Source: Syntrophorhabdus sp.
Lineage (GTDB): Bacteria > Desulfobacterota > BSN033 > UBA1163
DNA: 5,243 nt
Reading direction: 5' to 3'
NCBI GenBank assembly: GCA_020724025.1
Contig: DYHU01000263.1
Coordinates: 1-5,243 of the forward strand
Shown in pieces: positions 1 through 3,143 of the stretch (positions are counted from its first letter, which is position 1; every line of letters starts with the position of its first letter). Under the pieces are notes generated by a model. That model was not told where the DNA came from and made no database searches. It saw nothing but the letters and a program-made list of their open reading frames with translations. The position numbers were made by a program, and so were the translations under genes.

Positions 1-3
1 TAA

Positions 4-81
4 TTGGGGAAGGGTTCCTATTTTATCAAGTATCGCATGGGGCGTGATACTGGTGAGGAAAACGGAAAGGAGGACAGTTGA
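4..81 (+). other. Possible C-terminal tail of a degraded upstream gene
   Basis: Frame 1 reads 25 sense codons beginning LGKGSYFIKYRMGRDTG after a TAA at positions 1-3. It ends at a TGA (79-81) that overlaps the TTG start of the next fragment by two bases. That overlap resembles translational coupling, so this may be the end of a gene that once preceded the AlbA_2-like fragment. The in-frame TAA at the window edge means it is not an intact reading frame here. I do not recognise a family, and it may be non-coding. Confidence 0.2.
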
Positions 82-128
82 CTCGCGAGGAACTGCTTGA
101 ACTCATCGCTGAAGTCCAGCGGCAATAA
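78..128 (+). pseudogene. AlbA_2/Schlafen-type ATP-binding protein, N-terminal stub
   Basis: A TTG start at 78 sits four bases after a strong AAGGAGG ribosome binding site (67-73). It opens a 16-residue peptide, MTREELLELIAEVQRQ, which stops at TAA 126-128. From memory of the family, this closely matches the opening residues of AlbA_2-domain (Schlafen-like) ATP-binding or transcriptional-regulator proteins. In those proteins the conserved start continues into several hundred residues of an AlbA_2 domain and a C-terminal region. No continuation of that domain is visible in any frame downstream, so this looks like the remaining 5' end of a gene whose body was deleted or replaced. The HEPN/MNT pair begins 31 bases later, so the break coincides with the left edge of that module. 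The match rests on 16 residues only. Confidence 0.4.
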
Positions 129-159
129 AGATAGCTAATGTTAAAAGGTTGATTGCCAA

Positions 160-507
160 ATGAAACAAGAAGGACATTACCAAAAAGCAAATGAGATTAA
201 AGCAAGTCTTCAGAAACTTATTCCCGATCCAGAGGGAAAAAATGTAGTAGCGATTGTCGAATTGACTTATGGAGTTGTCCAGCATTTAATCGCTGCCGGA
301 ATGGAGAGGATTCACCATGTTCATTCCGATACCCATGTGGGGCTACCCCATCTTCTAAGAGACCACGGAGAGGATGAATTAGCATCGATCTTTGAGCGTT
401 TAGATTTTTTTCGTCAGGGTCGGTGGTATGGGGGAAAAGGGAACGGTGATGTCATTCGGGAGTGTTTGGAGATAATCGAAAAAGTAGAAAGGTGGGCTCA
501 AGTATGA
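160..507 (+). CDS. HEPN-like protein paired with an MNT nucleotidyltransferase
   Basis: This 115-residue soluble, probably all-helical protein has no signal peptide or membrane segment. Conserved-looking blocks are a histidine-rich stretch (MERIHHVHSDTHVG, residues 48-61), a helix LPHLLRDHGEDELASIFERLD (62-82 region) and R85-Q-G-R-W-Y-G-G (85-92), followed by a last helix ending ERWA. The pattern H..L..LL then R..RWY before a closing helix resembles HEPN-domain proteins, whose members act as RNases or toxins and are often encoded beside minimal nucleotidyltransferases. R50 and H55 form an R-x4-H motif. The HepT-type RX4HXY signature is not complete, because position 57 is Asp instead of Tyr. 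The start is the first ATG after an in-frame TAA at 142-144; only a weak AAGG lies upstream. The stop overlaps the next ORF as ATGA, which indicates translational coupling. The HEPN assignment comes from pattern and context; a direct toxin role is inference. Confidence 0.6.
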   Translation: MKQEGHYQKANEIKASLQKLIPDPEGKNVVAIVELTYGVVQHLIAAGMERIHHVHSDTHVGLPHLLRDHGEDELASIFERLDFFRQGRWYGGKGNGDVIRECLEIIEKVERWAQV

Positions 508-1142
508 TACCAGATGAATTGATGTTACCCATTATGGAATTTATCCGTAGGGCAGATGGAATACCTAATCTTAAGGCAGCAGTACTATTTGGCTCCACAG
601 TCGATGGGACCATGGGTAAAAAGAGTGACATCGATGTTCTCCTTTTGTTTGATACGAACCACAACCCAGAAATAGGAGATGAGATGAAAGCTGCCCTTAA
701 TCTCTCTGGATTTATAGCGAAGAAATTTGATCTCCCTTACTCTTTTTCATTTGTAGCCAAAAATCTGAATGACCCCAAAGATGTTGAGCCAGATTTTCTC
801 TGGAGGGTTGCCGAAAAGGGTATATTGATTTGGGGCAAGCCTGACATAAACATCCTCAAAGGAACCCACCCATCCCTTGAGGCAATGGCGTTAATTAAAT
901 TTTCTCTTGAAGGGCTTCCGGGCAAAAATCGGGCTTCTATCAGAAGAGCACTCTATGGTTATAAAGTAGAAAAAACAGTGAAGGGAAAGACCTATATTAG
1001 TCAGAAGGGAGGGGTACTCAGCAAAAAAGATTATAGACTGACACCAGGCGTTGTTATGGTTCCTGCCTCATTGCTTGACCAGATTTCAGAAGTTTTAAAG
1101 AATAATGGCGCTAAGTTCAAAATCACAAAAATTTGGGTATGA
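504..1142 (+). CDS. MNT-type nucleotidyltransferase with uncharacterised C-terminal domain
   Basis: This is a 212-residue protein. Residues about 20-50 form the Pol-beta/minimal nucleotidyltransferase core: VLFGSTVDGTMGKKSDIDV gives the exact G30-S31-x10-D42-x-D44 motif that binds Mg-NTP. I do not see the usual third acidic residue in the following strand (YSFSFVAKN, 79-87), which may affect activity. Residues about 125-212 form a second basic region (RRALYGYKVEKTVKGKTY, then PGVVMVPASLL and a terminal KITKIWV). I have seen this in archaeal and thermophile nucleotidyltransferases but cannot assign it a function. ATG 504 is preferred over ATG 462. It overlaps the upstream stop as ATGA and has AGGTGG (489-494) before it, and the extra 14 residues lie wholly inside the upstream gene. 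In characterised pairs the MNT protein neutralises its HEPN partner by NMP transfer; that role here is inferred. Confidence 0.75.
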   Translation: MIPDELMLPIMEFIRRADGIPNLKAAVLFGSTVDGTMGKKSDIDVLLLFDTNHNPEIGDEMKAALNLSGFIAKKFDLPYSFSFVAKNLNDPKDVEPDFLWRVAEKGILIWGKPDINILKGTHPSLEAMALIKFSLEGLPGKNRASIRRALYGYKVEKTVKGKTYISQKGGVLSKKDYRLTPGVVMVPASLLDQISEVLKNNGAKFKITKIWV

Positions 1143-1144
1143 TA

Positions 1145-1162
1145 CTGTATCTTCAGATACAG
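1145..1162. promoter_or_regulatory. Perfect 8-bp-arm palindrome, candidate operator 1
   Basis: CTGTATCT (1145-1152) and AGATACAG (1155-1162) are perfect reverse complements around a 2-bp centre, starting three bases after the nucleotidyltransferase stop codon. A near-copy occurs exactly 40 bp downstream. The paired arrangement suggests a protein binding site more than a terminator, and no T-tract follows. The CTGT...ACAG halves recall LexA boxes, but the spacing is 10 bp, not the enterobacterial 8. The bound regulator is unknown. Confidence 0.5.
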
Positions 1163-1181
1163 AATCGCTTTAAGAAATAAG

Positions 1182-1205
1182 TTTCTGTATTTCTAGATAC
1201 AGAAA
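1182..1205. promoter_or_regulatory. 9-bp-arm palindrome, candidate operator 2
   Basis: TTTCTGTAT (1182-1190) and ATACAGAAA (1197-1205) are perfect reverse complements with a 6-bp centre. Aligned with the first palindrome, 17 of 20 bases from CTGTAT to ACAGAA are identical. The centres lie 40 bp apart, about four helical turns, so both would face the same side of B-DNA. No T-rich tail supports a terminator. Confidence 0.5.
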
Positions 1206-1228
1206 ATTTAACCTTTCTGCTGTTGGAT

Positions 1229-1287
1229 TTACAGAAATAGCTTATTTTGTTGAATTCTGTAACTCCAACAATAGAATTCTCAAAATA
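1229..1287. repeat. Overlapping inverted repeats in AT-rich spacer
   Basis: TTACAGAA (1229-1236) is the exact reverse complement of TTCTGTAA (1255-1262), supplying two more TACAG/CTGTA half-sites in the series that begins at 1145. Interleaved with it, TATTTTG-TT-GAATTCT (1243-1258) pairs with AGAATTCTCAAAATA (1273-1287) apart from one bulged or mismatched spot. The two pairings are mutually exclusive, so the stretch could be alternative RNA structures, regulator sites, or remains of a small mobile element. I see no credible gene in 1143-1401. Confidence 0.4.
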
Positions 1288-1312
1288 ATCGAAAGTGAAA
1301 TTTTGAATGTTG

Positions 1313-1321
1313 TGGCATAAT
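1313..1321 (+). promoter_or_regulatory. Extended -10-like motif before the DprA-like pseudogene
   Basis: TGGCATAAT matches the extended -10 form TGn-TATAAT with one mismatch (C for the first T). No convincing -35 element lies 16-18 bp upstream, which is tolerated in extended -10 promoters. Transcription would start near 1328, at the first base of the adjacent hairpin, and run into the DprA-like reading frame. In AT-rich DNA this match could be chance. Confidence 0.25.
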
Positions 1322-1327
1322 GAAAAA

Positions 1328-1346
1328 CTCGCACCATTGGTGCGAG
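1328..1346. repeat. Perfect 9-bp-arm hairpin
   Basis: CTCGCACCA (1328-1336) and TGGTGCGAG (1338-1346) are perfect reverse complements; as RNA this folds to at least 8 bp with an ATT loop. It is more GC-rich than the surrounding spacer. No run of T follows on either strand strong enough for an intrinsic terminator. Its place at the predicted transcription start would suit an operator or a 5' stabilising hairpin. Confidence 0.45.
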
Positions 1347-1401
1347 AAATTAGTTGGTCGGAAAATGTCGTCATTATGGAGATCTGACTGAGGTAAACAA
1401 C

Positions 1402-2092
1402 TTGGAAATCTTCCAACTCAAACAAAGTAGTGCCATTTATCCACCTTCTCTACAGAAATATTTGGGCCGCCGTGCCCCTGCAGTCATAACGGCCGTGGGT
1501 AACATCGATGTCCTCAATCATAAGAAGCTCGCATTTTTCTGTTCAGTTAAATGTCCAGGCCACCTCATTCTAAAAACCCATGATTTCGTGAAACATCTTG
1601 TAGAGGCAATTCATGCCGACGGCCCAGAAGGGCCTCCCTCTGGGGCGGAGCCTGGCCCGGAGGGAATTGCCCCTACAGAAAAAGATTGCTGTTATGAGTG
1701 GCTTCCATTCACCCATAGAACGTGAATGCCTAAGAATTTTGCTTCGAGGCACCCAGCCATTGATTATTTGCCCAGCTCGGAGCATCAAAGGAATGAGGAT
1801 GAGAAAAGAGCTTAAACGGCCACTTGAAGAAGGCCGATTGTTATTTCTTTAGCCATTTAAGGAAACTCAAAGACGTAATACAGTCGAAACCGCAACAGAA
1901 CGTAATCGCTTTATGGCGGCAATCGCAGATGTGGTCTTTGTTGCCCATGCTTCACCAAATAGTAAAATAGAAAGATTTTTCAAGGATGTGTCGCAGTGGG
2001 GTAAAACGATTTACACGTTGGAAGCCGATGCCAACAAGACCCTTATCACCTTGGGGGCAAAGTCAATTACTATCCCCAATATGTTCAAATGA
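1402..2092 (+). pseudogene. DprA/Smf-like (SLOG-fold) protein, disrupted
   Basis: Three segments read as one protein of the DprA-like Rossmann family. Segment one (to about 1598, frame 1) has SSAIYPPSLQKYLGRRAP, a GNIDVLNHKK block and FFCSVKCPGHLIL. Segment two (from 1678, frame 2) has VMSGFHSPIERECLRILLRG, then TQPLIICPARSIKGMR, then EEGRLLFL. Segment three (1853-2092, same frame) has TERNRFMAAIADVVFVAHAS, then the WGKTIYTLEADANK region. The first break is a palindromic insertion at about 1599-1677. Joining 1598 to 1678 gives an in-frame HLKKIAVMSGF. The second is an amber TAG at 1850-1852 where relatives usually have Ser in LSPF (TCG to TAG is one change). TTG 1402 is the likely start, eight bases after GAGG; the frame is open back to TTG 1354. 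DprA proteins bind ssDNA and load RecA in natural transformation. This divergent subgroup may do something else, possibly nucleotide sensing or defence. Confidence 0.7.
1599..1677. mobile_element. 79-bp palindromic MITE-like insertion
   Basis: Terminal inverted repeats TGTAGAGGCAATTC (1599-1612) and GAATTGCCCCTACA (1664-1677) match at 13 of 14 positions. The interior is GC-rich and itself folds: GGCCC (1621-1625) with GGGCC (1630-1634), and CCTCC with GGAGG near the right end. The GTAGGGGCAATTC...GAATTGCCCCTAC form is one I recognise as a common small repeat in many environmental bacterial genomes. It carries no transposase and would need one in trans. It interrupts the DprA-like gene; 79 bp is not a multiple of three, and removing it restores the frame. 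Exact ends are uncertain by a few bases because GTAGAG could belong to the host gene, and no clear target duplication is visible. Confidence 0.65.
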
Positions 2093-2156
2093 GATTAAAT
2101 GTTTTTATTTTGCTCCCCCAACTGATCACAGCATTTTGAGATCAAAGGGTAGATAG
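2093..2156. other. Convergent intergenic spacer without a clear terminator
   Basis: This 64-bp gap lies between the end of the plus-strand DprA-like pseudogene and the end of the minus-strand rubredoxin gene. It has T-rich and C-rich runs and a weak TGATC...GATCA inverted repeat (about 2123-2144). I cannot point to a strong hairpin followed by a T-tract on either strand. Confidence 0.3.
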
Positions 2157-2315
2157 CTACACCTTTTCGAACATATCTTTGGGGGCGCCGCAGGCAGGGC
2201 AGACCCAGGTGTCAGGGACTTTTGCAAAAGGGGTCTTGGGGGGAATGCCCCCATCCTCGTCGCCCTTCTCCGGATCGTAGATATAACCGCAAACCATACA
2301 TTTGTATTTTTCCAT
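2157..2315 (-). CDS. Rubredoxin
   Basis: This 52-residue rubredoxin has the usual length for the free-standing family. The two iron-binding knuckles are C6-M-V-C9-G and C39-P-A-C42-G, which hold one Fe in an FeS4 site. The surrounding conserved residues are also present: YIYDPEKGD after the first knuckle, F30, the DTWVCP segment with W37, and F49 near the C-terminus. The start is the ATG at 2315, with GGAGG (plus-strand 2321-2325) five bases upstream; the open frame back to 2378 translates the GC-rich palindrome and is not part of the protein. It is a small cytoplasmic electron carrier. It follows a rubrerythrin-family gene on the same strand, whose protein has no rubredoxin domain of its own, so it is probably that enzyme's electron donor. 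Confidence 0.95.
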   Translation of the reverse strand: MEKYKCMVCGYIYDPEKGDEDGGIPPKTPFAKVPDTWVCPACGAPKDMFEKV

Positions 2316-2326
2316 TTCAACCTCCG

Positions 2327-2375
2327 CCCCCCCACCCCTCCCTCCCCCGCAACGGGGGGAGGGTGAGGGTGGGGG
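2327..2375. repeat. GC-rich palindrome between rubrerythrin-like and rubredoxin genes
   Basis: A C-rich arm (about 2327-2349, ending CCCCCG) faces a G-rich arm (2353-2375, starting CGGGGGG) across a CAA centre. The inner 6 bp pair perfectly and the outer part pairs with small bulges. It resembles the widespread CCCTCCC/GGGAGGG intergenic repeats. In the minus-strand transcript it forms a strong stem-loop that ends just before the rubredoxin ribosome binding site. It could shape segmental mRNA stability or partial termination, although no U-tract follows. Confidence 0.6.
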
Positions 2376-2387
2376 CATGCTTTGAAA

Positions 2388-2834
2388 TTATTTCAATATT
2401 TCGTCGTCGTAAATCTTTTCGAGTCTCAGTTTATGCTTGGCTTCTTCATTGGCCAAAAGGGTGAAGAGTTTATTCAAATCCTCGTCTGTGTTCGAATCCT
2501 TCATGTCGTTATAGAGTTTAAGGGATTTTTCCTCTCTTTTCATAGCGATCCGGAGTGTATCGGCATAGGAGAGACCGGGTTTCATTTCCACTTCGACCAT
2601 ATAGTCACTTATATGGAGATCAGGAACTTTCTCGATCCTTTTTTGTGAAACCTTCTCCATATTCAGGTTTTCCAATAATTTCCGGTGTCCCTCCTCCTCT
2701 TTTGCAAGCGACAAAAAAAGCTCCTTGCCCCCGGAATATTTTGCATTCTGACTGGCTCCGGTGTAAAAATTAAAAGCCTCAATCTCCTTGTCAATGGCAA
2801 ACTGAATGATCTCCTTAAATTTCTTCCCCTCCAT
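2388..2834 (-). CDS. Rubrerythrin-family ferritin-like diiron protein
   Basis: This 148-residue cytoplasmic protein has the two-halved ferritin-like four-helix layout of the rubrerythrin family (COG1633-like). Probable diiron ligands are E17 in KEIEAFNFY, E47 and H50 in the first ExxH (EEEGH), E101 in KREEKSLKLY, and E131 and H134 in the second ExxH (ANEEAKH). The E-x6-Y spacing repeats in both halves. It lacks the C-terminal rubredoxin domain of classical rubrerythrin, but a separate rubredoxin gene follows 72 bp downstream. The likely role is reduction of hydrogen peroxide to water, or oxygen-stress protection, with electrons from that rubredoxin; sub-family function is inferred. The ATG at 2834 has AGGAG (plus-strand 2840-2844) five bases upstream and a good promoter about 30 bp further back. 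It is the first gene of a two-gene operon. Confidence 0.88.
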   Translation of the reverse strand: MEGKKFKEIIQFAIDKEIEAFNFYTGASQNAKYSGGKELFLSLAKEEEGHRKLLENLNMEKVSQKRIEKVPDLHISDYMVEVEMKPGLSYADTLRIAMKREEKSLKLYNDMKDSNTDEDLNKLFTLLANEEAKHKLRLEKIYDDEILK

Positions 2835-2866
2835 GGCGTCTCCTTTCAGGTCGTGAAATTGGTCTC

Positions 2867-2895
2867 ATTTTAAGAAAAGAACTTCATAGGGTCAA
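2867..2895 (-). promoter_or_regulatory. Sigma70-type promoter of the rubrerythrin-like/rubredoxin operon
   Basis: On the minus strand, TTGACC (2895-2890) and TAAAAT (2872-2867) are separated by exactly 17 bp, close to the TTGACA-17-TATAAT consensus. Transcription would begin near 2860, about 25 bp before the ATG at 2834, leaving a short leader that contains AGGAG. I see no PerR-box-like inverted repeat over it, so any peroxide control is not evident. Confidence 0.7.
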
Positions 2896-2926
2896 GAGAA
2901 AATATCAAAAAGTTCGGAGTTCATAG

Positions 2927-3063
2927 TGTAGTGCGTCATAAGTCCCTTTACTTTGATTGTCATTCTGGACTTGACCCGGAATCCAGTATTTCTGAACTGG
3001 ATTCCCGCTTTCGCGGGAATGACGGCTTTGGAACTAATGGAAAGAAGTGTTGGACGCACTACA
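2927..3063. mobile_element. 137-bp candidate non-autonomous element with 11-bp terminal inverted repeats
   Basis: TGTAGTGCGTC (2927-2937) is the exact reverse complement of GACGCACTACA (3053-3063). Between them lies the double-hairpin repeat 2959-3023. The ends are too long to be likely by chance and the segment codes for nothing, so it may be a MITE. Alternatively, the shared double-hairpin repeat inserted into an older palindrome. No clean target duplication touches the ends; GTTCGGAGT occurs outside on both sides (2912-2920 and 3074-3082) but not adjacent. Confidence 0.4.
2959..3023. repeat. Double-hairpin intergenic repeat (GTCATTC...GAATGAC)
   Basis: The repeat opens with GTCATTC and closes with GAATGAC. 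The left hairpin pairs ATTCTGG (2962-2968) with CCGGAAT (2976-2982). The right hairpin pairs ATTCCCGC (3001-3008) with GCGGGAAT (3013-3020) perfectly around a 4-base loop. ATCCAG (2981-2986) and CTGGAT (2997-3002) also pair across the centre. I recognise this as a very common dispersed intergenic repeat in many proteobacterial and related genomes. It has no coding content; if transcribed it would form strong RNA structure. Confidence 0.75.
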
Positions 3064-3073
3064 GTAGTTAGGG

Positions 3074-3143
3074 GTTCGGAGTCATTTGATCATATATTTT
3101 TAGAATTTTTTGTCTCCGAACTCCGAACTCAAAACGCCGAACT
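3074..3143. repeat. TTCGGAG / CTCCGAA repeat cluster downstream of the ATPase gene
   Basis: GTTCGGAGT (3074-3082, also at 2912-2920) is matched in opposite orientation by a tandem pair TCCGAAC-TCCGAAC (3115-3128), with a further CCGAACT at 3137-3143 that overlaps the ATPase stop codon. The inverted copies could form a stem around an AT-rich 30-odd-base loop in the ATPase transcript's 3' end. It lacks the compact GC stem plus U-tract of a normal intrinsic terminator, so a termination role is only possible. Confidence 0.45.

Noticed and set aside
462..503. Upstream ATG at 462 as the nucleotidyltransferase start
   Set aside because: The extra 14 residues lie wholly inside the HEPN-like gene. 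ATG 504 gives the classic ATGA overlap with AGGTGG placed before it and starts at a natural family-like N-terminus.
1145..1162. Canonical LexA (SOS) box
   Set aside because: The half-sites match CTGT and ACAG, but the gap is 10 bp in both copies, not 8, so I do not call it a LexA site.
1328..1346. Intrinsic terminator of the nucleotidyltransferase gene
   Set aside because: The stem is good, but no T-tract follows on the plus strand, and it lies about 185 bp after the stop codon.
1153..1425. 90-aa minus-strand open frame across the palindrome region
   Set aside because: It has no recognisable motif, its codons read straight through both palindromes and the 1328-1346 hairpin, and its low-complexity composition fits AT-rich non-coding DNA.
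1570..1788. Minus-strand open frame across the palindromic insertion
   Set aside because: It is antisense to the DprA-like coding sequence, whose plus-strand family match is clear, and has no motif of its own.
2222..2464. Plus-strand open frame across the rubredoxin gene and palindrome
   Set aside because: It is antisense to rubredoxin, which has both metal-binding knuckles, and its P/R-rich stretch is a translation of the GC-rich repeat.
2912..3128. CRISPR array
   Set aside because: The TTCGGAG units are only 7-9 bp, irregularly spaced and in both orientations, and no cas genes are present.
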